64,000 nt of DNA, taken from assembly GCF_015476115.1 (NCBI RefSeq), contig NZ_CP064295.1, forward strand, positions 1,544,001 through 1,608,000, written 5' to 3'. The stretch is from Aegicerativicinus sediminis (lineage in GTDB: Bacteria; Bacteroidota; Bacteroidia; Flavobacteriales; Flavobacteriaceae). The first letter of the stretch is position 1, and every line of letters begins with the position of its first letter. Shown here piece by piece: positions 35,629-44,894 of the stretch. The notes beneath the pieces are model-generated. The model was given only the letters and a program-made list of their open reading frames with translations. It had not been told where the DNA came from and made no database searches. A program made the translations under genes and the position numbers.

Positions 35629-38600
35629 ATGAGCAAAAATCTTTCACCAGCCAAAAAAGCGTTGTTTGAAAAATGGGTTAAGGGCAATATGTCTTTGACT
35701 TCCCAACCTGAGATTTTGCCTCGGATAAATAAGGATGCTGTTGAGCTTTCTTTCCCTCAACAACGCCAATTATTCCTGGAATTATTGGATAGGAATACAG
35801 CTGTAAATAATTTGTCTGTTTTGGTGGAAATGTCTGGAGACATCAATCTGGAGGCATTAAATATCAGCGCCAATAAAATTATAAATCGGCATGAAGTTCT
35901 AAGAACACAATTTCAATTAGATGGAGGATTGCCCAAAGCGGTATTGAGAAACGATTTAAGCATCACCATACCTATAATTGAACCCAAAATAAATGAGAAT
36001 TTACAGGCAAGGGAGACTGTTTTAAAATTGGTTGAAAAGGAAGTATTAATTCCGTTTAATCTAAATCAGGCCCCCCTTATAAGATTAAGGTTATATAAAC
36101 TTCAAGAGGGGCTGCATCAATTTCTAATTATTATCCATCATACAATAGCCGATGGTTGGTCTTTTGGTGTTTTTCTCAAAGAACTAATGGTATTTTATAA
36201 GTCTCATATTAATAAGGAAGTTTGTATTTTGAATGACTTGCCCATTCAGTATTACGACTATACATCTTGGTTAAAGGGCGAGAAAAGAATGAAACTATGG
36301 GGCAAGGGCCTTGACTATTGGAAAACTCAACTAGCGGGAGAATTACCCATTCTTGAATTACCAACCGATGCTCTTCGTGGTCCAAGACAATCCTATAATG
36401 GAGGTACTTATCACTTTGTAATTAGTGAAAAAATAACCGCAGGGCTGGAATTTTTAAGCAAGACAGAAAATGCTACCCTTTTTATGACCTTGTTGGGGGC
36501 TTTTTATGTTGTTCTTCATAGATATAGTAATCAACATGATATCGTCATAGGCACTCCAGTTGCCAATCGTGATCTATTCGAGTTACAAGGGTTAATTGGT
36601 GTTTTTATTAATCTTTTGCCATTGAGACTAGACATTAAAGGAAATCCAAATTTTCGGTCTTTGTTAAAAAAGATTAAGCAAGTAGCTACGGAGGGATATT
36701 CCCATCAAGATGTGCCATTTGAAAAATTGGTTGAAGAATTAAAGCCAAAAAGAGACCTCAGTCGTACCCCCCTTTTTCAGGTGCTGTTTAATTTGCAAAA
36801 TTCTCCAAAACCTAAACTAGATATGCCAGGATTGGAGTGTTCATTTATTGACATTGACCGTGGGGTTTCTCAATTCGATTTAATGCTAATGATATCTAAG
36901 GAAAATGGGCAATGCCATGCAACGGTAGAATATAATCGCGATTTGTTTGTCCATGAAACTATCCAAAGATTATTTAGGTCATTTCAAAAAATTATCGGAA
37001 AAGTTGTTGTTCAACCTGATACCTTAATTTCCCAACTTCCACTTGCCTCAGAAAATGAAATAGAAAGCTTCGTGGCAGAATACACGAATGTGAATAAAAA
37101 TTGGCCAAAGGATCAATACATGTATCAGCTTTTTGAGAGGATAGCCGGTAACTTTCCAGATACCACCGCTGTCATTTATGGGGAGCAAAATATATCTTAT
37201 CGCCAACTAAATTCCAGAGCCAATGATATTGGAAAGTATCTTCTTAATCTTGGTGTTAGTGTAGGAACAAGGGTGGTGGTTCTAATGAATCGCAATAGGG
37301 ATTTAATTGAAACACTATTAGGAATTCATAAAGCAGGAGGGGTGTTTATTCCTGTTCACACCTCATTTCCTAATGATCGGATTAAATTTATATTAAGGGA
37401 TGCTAATGCACCTATCCTTATCACAAACATTCAATCTTTTACATTAGATAGCGAAGCGAAAGTTGTTTATACCCAAGAAATAGAAACTTCCAATAGTGTT
37501 GAAAGCGGCAATCTTAATTTGAATCATGACGCTGATGGATTGGCCTACATTATTTACACCTCTGGATCTACGGGTAAGCCAAAGGGCGTAATGATCAATC
37601 ATTCATCCTTGACCAACTTCCTTATTTCGATGTATGAAAAACCGGGGATCAATAAAAATGATGTCCTCTTGGCGGTTACTAATATTTCTTTTGATATTTC
37701 AATTTTAGAATTGTTTCTCCCGCTTGTGAGTGGCGCTAAGGTGGTGGTCGCTAATGATTCTGTCTTGGACAATTTATTTTTCCTTCAGGATTTAATTGCA
37801 AAGCATAATGTGACCATTATGCAGGCCACACCGATATTTTGGCAACTTTTAATTGATTCTGGATGGAAGGGAAAAGATGATTTAAAAATTTTGTGTGGAG
37901 GTGATATTTTAACTAAGTCTCTAGCAAGGCAATTAATTAATCGTTCAGCAGAACTTTGGAATATGTATGGACCAACGGAAACCACTATTTGGTCTTCTTT
38001 AGCCAAAATTACTCATGAGGATCAAAAAATAAGTATCGGACACCCCGTTTCAAATACTCAACTTTTTATATTAGATCATCAACTTCATCCGCTTCCAATA
38101 GGTATTGTAGGAGATCTTTATATTGGGGGAGAGGGATTAGCAAGTGGTTATTTATCCAAGCCGGAGTTAACCTCTGAGAAATTTTTATACAGCCCCTTTA
38201 TTTCAAATGGGGAGACACGTCTGTACCGAACGGGTGATAAAGCACGTTTTCTAAATAATCGATCCATTCAACTTCTGGGGCGGTCTGATAATCAGGTAAA
38301 AATAAATGGTAACCGAATAGAGCTTGGCGAAATAACGGCAGTAATAGAAAAACTTCCTGCTATTTCTCAAGCCATTACAATTCCCTTTAAGCAATCGAAT
38401 GGAAATTTAAAGCTTGCAGTTTACTATGTTGTTAACCAAAGGATTAGTGTTTCACAAGAAGAACTAAGAAACTGGTTAAAAAAGGAAGTCCCTTCATACA
38501 TGTTGCCTTCTTATTTGATTGAGCTGGAACAATTCCCGCTTAACAGCAATGGTAAAATTGACAGACAAGCACTTCCAAATCCAGAAATTAACAGAACATC

Positions 38601-38853
38601 AACTAATTATGTTCCTGCCACCAATGAGGTTGAAAAAGTTTTAATTGAAATATGGAAAAATGCTTTAAATATTGAAACTGTCGGAATTCATGATAATTTT
38701 TTCGATCTTGGTGGAGCATCGATTCAAACGATCCAAGTGGTAACCAAGGCAAATATGTTTGGTTATAGCTTACAAATTGAAGATATTTTTGAGTACCAGA
38801 CTATTAGTGAATTAGCCAATTTTATTCAATCTAAACCTGCAAATGAACGGTAA
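35629..38853 (+). CDS. Nonribosomal peptide synthetase, C-A-PCP, predicted to load glycine
   Basis: 1074 residues. The condensation domain has HHTIADG near 170. The adenylation domain has YTSGSTGKPKG near 642, FDISILEL near 687, NMYGPTETT near 776, YRTGDKARF near 865 and NSNGKIDRQ near 970. The carrier has LGGASIQT near 1026. Aligning by eye to the GrsA positions gives specificity residues D-I-L-Q-C-G-M-I-W, very close to known glycine codes of the DILQLG-IW type. The gene begins 4 bases after the PKS stop. There is no thioesterase or reductase domain at the end, so release must be by another enzyme. Confidence 0.94.
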   Translation: MSKNLSPAKKALFEKWVKGNMSLTSQPEILPRINKDAVELSFPQQRQLFLELLDRNTAVNNLSVLVEMSGDINLEALNISANKIINRHEVLRTQFQLDGGLPKAVLRNDLSITIPIIEPKINENLQARETVLKLVEKEVLIPFNLNQAPLIRLRLYKLQEGLHQFLIIIHHTIADGWSFGVFLKELMVFYKSHINKEVCILNDLPIQYYDYTSWLKGEKRMKLWGKGLDYWKTQLAGELPILELPTDALRGPRQSYNGGTYHFVISEKITAGLEFLSKTENATLFMTLLGAFYVVLHRYSNQHDIVIGTPVANRDLFELQGLIGVFINLLPLRLDIKGNPNFRSLLKKIKQVATEGYSHQDVPFEKLVEELKPKRDLSRTPLFQVLFNLQNSPKPKLDMPGLECSFIDIDRGVSQFDLMLMISKENGQCHATVEYNRDLFVHETIQRLFRSFQKIIGKVVVQPDTLISQLPLASENEIESFVAEYTNVNKNWPKDQYMYQLFERIAGNFPDTTAVIYGEQNISYRQLNSRANDIGKYLLNLGVSVGTRVVVLMNRNRDLIETLLGIHKAGGVFIPVHTSFPNDRIKFILRDANAPILITNIQSFTLDSEAKVVYTQEIETSNSVESGNLNLNHDADGLAYIIYTSGSTGKPKGVMINHSSLTNFLISMYEKPGINKNDVLLAVTNISFDISILELFLPLVSGAKVVVANDSVLDNLFFLQDLIAKHNVTIMQATPIFWQLLIDSGWKGKDDLKILCGGDILTKSLARQLINRSAELWNMYGPTETTIWSSLAKITHEDQKISIGHPVSNTQLFILDHQLHPLPIGIVGDLYIGGEGLASGYLSKPELTSEKFLYSPFISNGETRLYRTGDKARFLNNRSIQLLGRSDNQVKINGNRIELGEITAVIEKLPAISQAITIPFKQSNGNLKLAVYYVVNQRISVSQEELRNWLKKEVPSYMLPSYLIELEQFPLNSNGKIDRQALPNPEINRTSTNYVPATNEVEKVLIEIWKNALNIETVGIHDNFFDLGGASIQTIQVVTKANMFGYSLQIEDIFEYQTISELANFIQSKPANER

Positions 38854-39946
38854 TACCTTAAACGAAATATCTTTTCCGGTTAATAACAGCTCTAATTTTA
38901 TGAGGGAGTTACGCCTTAATGTAAATAATTATTTTACCAAGAATAATATATCAAAAAAGGCAAATTCAGAAATGATATTTAAAACATTTTTGGTGTTACT
39001 CATGTATTTTGTCCCTTATCTGTTTATTATCTTAAATGTTATAACCAATCCGATAGCGATTTTTTTAACTTGGATGGTAATGGCCATTGGGATGACTTCT
39101 ATATACTTTGTGATTGGCCATGATGCTAACCATGGAAATTATTCTACAAACAGAACAATTAATAAGTTGCTTTCTAATTTAACGATTTTGGTTGGTGGTA
39201 GTTCATTGGTTTGGAGAATTCAGCACAACATTTTACACCACGTTTACACAAATATAGAGGAGCATGACGAAGATCTTTATGTGTTACCAATACTTAGATT
39301 TTCTCCATTACAAAAAAGGAAGAAACTTCATCGTTATCAAGGTATTTATGCATGGATTCTGTATTGTTTGTTCACACTCTCTTGGACAACAAGGAAAGAC
39401 TTCATTAAATTAAATGGTTACAAAGCAAAAAAATTAATTAAGACCCAGAACACAACATATACAAAGGCTTTGTTGTTTTTAATCTTCTCCAAAATTATCT
39501 ACTTTATTTTGTTTTTGATCCTACCAATAATTCTTAACAATCAGCCTTGGACCTTTACTTTAATGTGTTTTATTACAATGCATATGATCTGTGGGTTTCT
39601 ATTGTCTATAATGTTTCAACTTGCCCATAAGGTTATGGAAGTAAGTATTCATGTGCCTGATGAAGAAGGACAAATAGACACGGATTGGGCCTCACACCAA
39701 CTAAGGACTACTGCAAATTTTGCGACAAAAAATAGGATTATTTCTTGGTTTACAGGAGGAATTAATTTTCAGATAGAACACCATTTATTTCCAGACATTT
39801 GCCATGTCCATTTTCCTGAAATATCTAAAATTGTAAAACGTGTAACAGATAAATACAAATTACCTTATAATGAATTGTCATTTTTGCAGGCAATTAAAAG
39901 TCATCAAAAATTTCTAGTTACATTGGGTAATTATGATGATTTATAG
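38843..39946 (+). CDS. Fatty-acid desaturase (membrane, three histidine boxes)
   Basis: A 367-residue integral membrane diiron enzyme. The three His boxes are HDANHG near 95, HNILHH near 130 and QIEHHLFP near 311, with paired transmembrane segments between them. The last box begins with Q, as in front-end or acyl-lipid desaturases. It overlaps the NRPS gene by 11 bases, so it belongs to the operon. It likely puts a double bond in the acyl chain before or after assembly; the position cannot be predicted. Confidence 0.92.
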   Translation: MNGNTLNEISFPVNNSSNFMRELRLNVNNYFTKNNISKKANSEMIFKTFLVLLMYFVPYLFIILNVITNPIAIFLTWMVMAIGMTSIYFVIGHDANHGNYSTNRTINKLLSNLTILVGGSSLVWRIQHNILHHVYTNIEEHDEDLYVLPILRFSPLQKRKKLHRYQGIYAWILYCLFTLSWTTRKDFIKLNGYKAKKLIKTQNTTYTKALLFLIFSKIIYFILFLILPIILNNQPWTFTLMCFITMHMICGFLLSIMFQLAHKVMEVSIHVPDEEGQIDTDWASHQLRTTANFATKNRIISWFTGGINFQIEHHLFPDICHVHFPEISKIVKRVTDKYKLPYNELSFLQAIKSHQKFLVTLGNYDDL

Positions 39947-39961
39947 GCTTGGGGGCAGGGA

Positions 39962-41044
39962 TTAATAATTCCAATGGGTTATATATGTCCCAAATTTCTC
40001 GGACACTTCGGCTTTTTCAATTTCCGGCAATTCATGTCTTAAGGGTTTAAAATCTTTTTGTTTGGCGAGGTACGATTTCATACGGTCCTCAATTTCGGTG
40101 AAATCATCAAGATTAAGGGTTTTATAAATGCCTTTCATGGTTGCAAGAGGAGAACTCATCATGTCTAAGTAAGCTACTTCTGCCAATTGTCCTTTTGGAA
40201 TCATTTCTTTTTCCGCTAGGTATCGGTCCATCATTTGAGAATAGGTGTGAAAAATAATTTCCTTTGTGTCCACTGATTTATAAGAACCAAGAGCATAAAT
40301 TCTATGCGTCACCTCCCAAAAGCGTTTATTTGAAGAATACACATCATACGGGTTGCGATGGATGAAAATAAACCTGGCTTTTGGATAAATGGAAAGCCAT
40401 AGTTTAATCCGTGCAGTGTTAGGAGGGCTTTTTAGGATAAGTTGTTTGCCTTTATTAGCGTAGGATATTTTTTTATGGATAAAAACCATATCATTAATCC
40501 ATGTTGATTTTTCCCTTTCTGAAATATGCTCAAACATTACAAACTTTTGGAAATGCTTCAACATGGATTTAGGGAAAAAGTAACCCCATTGAGATCCCTG
40601 GGTATTAAGGCTGGTGGTCATTGTTCCATCTTCTTCCCCCGGATATTTAAAGGACATTGGAATTCGATGAATAGGATCTTTAAGTTTAAACAGTCTACAT
40701 ATAAAATCGAATAAGGGAGACAAAAGCCATTCTGAGCCCAGCATAATTTCAGGCAGTATCATTTGGTAATTTGTGTGATACCCCAAACGATTGTCTTGGC
40801 TTAGAAATTCGTGGGTAAAAGAGGTCCCACTTCTATAGAAACCTAGAATAAATATTGGGTCTTTTGCAATTTTATGTTTTGCAACAGATTTATTGAAACC
40901 AAGTTCTATCCATCTTAAGGGCTCAAAAACAATCACCTTTAATAACCAGGAAGGGACATTTTTGAGTCCCCTGCCTGAAATTCCGCCATGTTTCCGAACG
41001 ATACGGAAAAATTGAAAAATGGGAAGGGGAAAGAAGCGATTCAT
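39962..41044 (-). CDS. Sulfotransferase family protein
   Basis: A 360-residue enzyme that would transfer sulfate from PAPS. The 5'-phosphate loop is GFYRSGTSFTHEF near 45-58, and the 3'-phosphate region is FIFIHRNPYDVYSSNKRF near 220. The conserved Arg/Ser and HRNPYD residues are present. It runs opposite to its neighbours: its stop lies only 15 bases from the desaturase stop. It sits inside the cluster, so it probably decorates the lipid product, although a cell-wide role cannot be excluded. Confidence 0.88.
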   Translation of the reverse strand: MNRFFPLPIFQFFRIVRKHGGISGRGLKNVPSWLLKVIVFEPLRWIELGFNKSVAKHKIAKDPIFILGFYRSGTSFTHEFLSQDNRLGYHTNYQMILPEIMLGSEWLLSPLFDFICRLFKLKDPIHRIPMSFKYPGEEDGTMTTSLNTQGSQWGYFFPKSMLKHFQKFVMFEHISEREKSTWINDMVFIHKKISYANKGKQLILKSPPNTARIKLWLSIYPKARFIFIHRNPYDVYSSNKRFWEVTHRIYALGSYKSVDTKEIIFHTYSQMMDRYLAEKEMIPKGQLAEVAYLDMMSSPLATMKGIYKTLNLDDFTEIEDRMKSYLAKQKDFKPLRHELPEIEKAEVSEKFGTYITHWNY

Positions 41045-41331
41045 GTATTAAAATTGTCATTTTGTGATTGCTTTTTCATAGATCCCTTATACCTACTTAA
41101 GGCATTATTGGGGAAATGTAATAACCTATTAATAATTATCATCTTAAAAGCATTGAAACACTACCGAAACTTACACAAAATGAGTAACTCATACTTGAAA
41201 AATAAGGAATTAATCGTTACCATAAAGATTATTTATTAGGTTCAAAGTAGTTCCTTTAATAATCATAAAGTCTATTACATTCAACCATTTACCCTATTTT
41301 TATAGATAGGTATAGGTCAAAAAAGATATTA

Positions 41332-42231
41332 TTGAAGGCAATCTTGGATAAAGAAATTAAAAAACTCTACCCATTTAAGAATCGTTATTCTGATATAGGC
41401 GGCCATAGGATACATTATATAGATGAAGGAAAAGGAGAGCCTATTTTGTTTTTACATGGAAACCCTTCTTGGTCATTCTATTTTCGAGAATTAATTAAAA
41501 CTCTTAGTCCAGATTATCGATGTATTGCGCTAGATCATATTGGTATGGGACTATCTGATAAGCCTTTAATATCTAATTACAATTACACTCTTCAACAGCG
41601 AGTTAAAGATTTAACGGATTTTATTAATGCTATTAATTTAAATGAAAAGTTCACCCTTGTCGCTCATGATTGGGGTGGTATAATTGGAATGTCTTATGCC
41701 CGTCATAATAGAGAAAATATAAAACGACTTGTCCTAATGAATACGGTTGCTTTTCATTTGCCGAAGGAGAAAAAACTTCCCTTTATGCTTAGGATGGCAA
41801 GAACCTATTTAGGCCAAATAGCCATACAAGGGTTTAATGCCTTTAATGGGGGCTCAACACGTATTGGGGTAAAACGCAAGAAAATGTCTAGAGAGGTGCG
41901 AAGGGGTTATACCGCACCTTATAATTCTTGGAAAAATAGAATTGGGGTTATGCAGTTTATTAAAAACATTCCTGTAAAATTGAGTGATTCTGGCTATGGT
42001 TATATCGAAGATGTTCAGAATCATCTTTTTCTTTTTCAAGAAGTTCCTGTTCTATTGATTTGGGGCTTGAAGGATATTGTCTTTGATGAAGACTTGCTTA
42101 ATAAATGGATTGAATATTTACCACATTCAGAAGTTCATCGCTATCTAGATTGTGGTCATTATGTATTAGAGGATGCTCCGGAAGAGGTCACTAATGACAT
42201 TATTGATTTTTTGAAGCGTACAAATGGATAG
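41332..42231 (+). CDS. Alpha/beta hydrolase, OleB-like
   Basis: A 299-residue hydrolase close to haloalkane dehalogenases and OleB. It has LFLHGNPSWSF (oxyanion region), the nucleophile Asp in VAHDWGGIIGM near 109 and a terminal His in DCGHYVLED. No ATG is available before the domain, so a TTG start at 41332 is chosen; a slightly longer form from a rarer codon is possible. It overlaps the next gene by 8 bases. In known ole systems OleB decarboxylates a beta-lactone to an alkene. The B-C-D order here matches ole operons. Confidence 0.85.
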   Translation: MKAILDKEIKKLYPFKNRYSDIGGHRIHYIDEGKGEPILFLHGNPSWSFYFRELIKTLSPDYRCIALDHIGMGLSDKPLISNYNYTLQQRVKDLTDFINAINLNEKFTLVAHDWGGIIGMSYARHNRENIKRLVLMNTVAFHLPKEKKLPFMLRMARTYLGQIAIQGFNAFNGGSTRIGVKRKKMSREVRRGYTAPYNSWKNRIGVMQFIKNIPVKLSDSGYGYIEDVQNHLFLFQEVPVLLIWGLKDIVFDEDLLNKWIEYLPHSEVHRYLDCGHYVLEDAPEEVTNDIIDFLKRTNG

Positions 42232-43891
42232 CATAAACATAGTATCGGCAATCTTTAATTATGCCAAAACAAACCCAGATTCTCTAGCTATAGCCGTTCC
42301 TAGGAAACCTAACAAAAGAATTCCTGAAGATGGAGAGATTCAATATAGGTGTGTTAGTTATGAAGAATTAGCTTCAAAAATCGAGAACCTGTCTAGAGGA
42401 TTTATGTCTTTTGGGTTTAAAAAAGGAGATAGGGTAGTTATGATGTTGCCACCCAATATAGATTTTTTTGCTGTCGCTTTTGCCTTAATGAGATGTGGAT
42501 TAGTGCCTGTACTTATGGACCCAGGAATAGGAATTAGACACTTAAAGAATTCTATAAAAGAATCGCAACCTATTGGATTCATAGGTATTTATAAAGCTCA
42601 TTTAGCCAGAATTATATTCGGTTGGGGTAAGAAATATATTAAGAAACAAATTGTAATTGGCCCGAAATTAATCTTCGGTAAAAGGTCATATTCTGCGGTA
42701 AAACAAATGGGTAAATCCCTGTCTGAACATGAGGATTTTATGATGGGAAATTATCCAATTTCAACCGACGACATAGCTGCCATACTATTTACGAGTGGTT
42801 CAACTGGAGAACCAAAAGGGGTTGTGTATACACACGGTAATTTCATGCATCAAATAAAGAATATCCAAAAAACTTTTGGAATGATGGAAGGTGAAATTGA
42901 TTTGTCAACTTTTCCTCCATTTGCATTGTTTAATCCTACAGTTGGCCTTAGTACAGTTGTTCCTGATATGGACCCAACCAAGCCAGCTAATGTAAACCCA
43001 GAGAAAATAATTGCCGCATTAAAACAATTCGGAATTACAACCATGTTTGGTTCACCTGCATTGCTTGATCGAGTTGGGAGATATATACAAAACCGCGACA
43101 TAAAAATTCCAACGCTTCAACGTGTGATATCTGCTGGTGCCCCAGTGCCTGCAAAAACAATGGTAAGGTTCTCAAAACTACTAATGGAAGGTGTCCAAAT
43201 TTTCACTCCTTACGGTGCCACGGAAGCAATGCCTATAACTTCCATAAGTAGTGATGTGCTATTATCACCAGACATAAAGAATCGAAGTGTAAGGGGTGGG
43301 GGTGTTTGTATTGGCAAACCTGTAGAGGGGATTATTTTAAAAATCATAAAAATTAGTGATGAACCTTTTGAATTTTGGTCAGATGATTTAGAATTAACTG
43401 ATGGTGAAATTGGTGAAATTACCGTTAAAGGAGAAAGCGTTACTAAGGCTTATTTCAATAAAGAGAAAAGTACAAAATTGGCAAAAATAAAAGATCAAGA
43501 CGGTTTCTATCACCGAATGGGTGATTTGGCTTATATAGATGGTAGTGGACTCCTTTGGTTTTGTGGGCGTAAATCTCAAAGGGTAAAAATTAAGGATGGC
43601 GTTTTGTTTACAATTCCGTGCGAAACTATTTTTAATCAACACCCACAAGTTCATCTAACAGCTTTGGTGGAGGTAAATAATAAAGCTGTGCTTTGTGTGG
43701 AATTAGATAAAGAAGTTAGGAATCCTGATGAAGCAAAAATTAAAGAGGAGCTTTCTGAATATGCCAAAAATCAAAAATTAGAAATCAAAACTTTTCTATT
43801 TCATCCCTCATTTCCCGTAGATGCAAGGCATAATGCCAAAATAAGACGGGAAAAATTGGCCTTATGGGCATCATCTAAATTGCAATTTTAA
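42224..43891 (+). CDS. AMP-dependent ligase, OleC-like (beta-lactone synthetase)
   Basis: A 555-residue ANL-family enzyme. The ATP motif is FTSGSTGEPKG near 192. The segment FPPFALFNPTVGL then VVPDMDPTKPANV is characteristic of OleC, not of ordinary acyl-CoA ligases. The A5-type motif reads YGATEA near 329. A late GDLAYID carries the ribose-binding Asp. OleC turns a beta-hydroxy acid into a beta-lactone by adenylation. It lies between OleB- and OleD-like genes with tight spacing. Confidence 0.87.
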   Translation: MDSINIVSAIFNYAKTNPDSLAIAVPRKPNKRIPEDGEIQYRCVSYEELASKIENLSRGFMSFGFKKGDRVVMMLPPNIDFFAVAFALMRCGLVPVLMDPGIGIRHLKNSIKESQPIGFIGIYKAHLARIIFGWGKKYIKKQIVIGPKLIFGKRSYSAVKQMGKSLSEHEDFMMGNYPISTDDIAAILFTSGSTGEPKGVVYTHGNFMHQIKNIQKTFGMMEGEIDLSTFPPFALFNPTVGLSTVVPDMDPTKPANVNPEKIIAALKQFGITTMFGSPALLDRVGRYIQNRDIKIPTLQRVISAGAPVPAKTMVRFSKLLMEGVQIFTPYGATEAMPITSISSDVLLSPDIKNRSVRGGGVCIGKPVEGIILKIIKISDEPFEFWSDDLELTDGEIGEITVKGESVTKAYFNKEKSTKLAKIKDQDGFYHRMGDLAYIDGSGLLWFCGRKSQRVKIKDGVLFTIPCETIFNQHPQVHLTALVEVNNKAVLCVELDKEVRNPDEAKIKEELSEYAKNQKLEIKTFLFHPSFPVDARHNAKIRREKLALWASSKLQF

Positions 43892-43894
43892 AAC

Positions 43895-44881
43895 ATGAGA
43901 GTTTTTGTCACTGGAGGATCTGGGTTTTTAGGAAAATCAATTATTGATAAACTTTCAAGTGACGGTATTGACGTTCGTTCTTTTTCGAGGAATAAAATTG
44001 ACATTTTTGAGGAAATGGGTATAACCCATTATTTAGGAGACATTAGGGATTACACTGCTGTTAAAGATGCAATGGATGGGTGCTCTGTCGTAATACATTC
44101 CGCAGCAAAAATTGGTATCCAAGGATCTTACAAGGAATTTTATGAAATTAATGTAAAAGGAACTGAAAATGTAATTAGGGCCTGTAATGAGTTGAAAATC
44201 CGTTATTTGATTTTTACGAGTTCTTCCAGTGTGGTTTTCTCTGGAAATTCAGAGGGGCAAAATGAAAACCTTCCATATCCAAATAAGTTTGACGCTTTTT
44301 ATCCCAAAACCAAAGCTATTGCGGAACAGCTGGTATTATCTGCAAATGGTGTAAATATGTTAACTGTGGTATTACGTCCTCATCTTATTTGGGGTCCTGG
44401 AGACACTCAGTTTCTACCAAGGTTAATAGAAAGGCATAGGAAAGGTACTCTTCGGCTTATAGGAAGAAGGAAATATTTGGTCGATGTAACCTACGTCGAT
44501 AACGCTGCCATTGCCCATGTGCAAGTACTTAATACTCTTTTGCACTTCCCTGAAAAAGTTGCGGGGAAGGTTTATTTTATTTCACAAGACGACCCTATCC
44601 TTATTCAAGATTTTATAAACGGTCTATTGTGTTGTGCAGGTTTGGAACCAGTTACTAAACGAATAAACCCATTTATTGCAAGGACGATAGGCCATTTAAT
44701 ACAGGGTATTTTTAGAACATTAAAATTAAAATCGGAACCTCCTTTCGATTTGTTTATTGCAAAACAGTTTTCAAGTTCACATTGGTATGATATTTCTGCG
44801 GCCAAAAAAGATTTTAATTATAAGCCACAAATCACTACAGAGGAAGGAATGAATCGTCTAAAATCATGGTATAGCAATTAG
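43895..44881 (+). CDS. NAD(P)-dependent reductase, OleD-like
   Basis: A 328-residue extended-SDR/3-beta-HSD type protein. The nucleotide-binding loop is GGSGFLG at the N-terminus. Catalytic Ser/Tyr/Lys appear in TSSSSVVFSG and YPKTKAIAEQ (about 110-145). Family landmarks include LRPHLIWGPGD. OleD reduces the beta-keto acid from OleA to the beta-hydroxy acid used by OleC. It starts 3 bases after the OleC-like gene. Confidence 0.88.
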   Translation: MRVFVTGGSGFLGKSIIDKLSSDGIDVRSFSRNKIDIFEEMGITHYLGDIRDYTAVKDAMDGCSVVIHSAAKIGIQGSYKEFYEINVKGTENVIRACNELKIRYLIFTSSSSVVFSGNSEGQNENLPYPNKFDAFYPKTKAIAEQLVLSANGVNMLTVVLRPHLIWGPGDTQFLPRLIERHRKGTLRLIGRRKYLVDVTYVDNAAIAHVQVLNTLLHFPEKVAGKVYFISQDDPILIQDFINGLLCCAGLEPVTKRINPFIARTIGHLIQGIFRTLKLKSEPPFDLFIAKQFSSSHWYDISAAKKDFNYKPQITTEEGMNRLKSWYSN

Positions 44882-44894
44882 GCGCTGAAGCAAA

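Noticed and set aside
40988-41239. 83-codon plus-strand frame after the sulfotransferase start
   Set aside because: It begins antisense to the sulfotransferase and continues into AT-rich intergenic DNA with no family signal.
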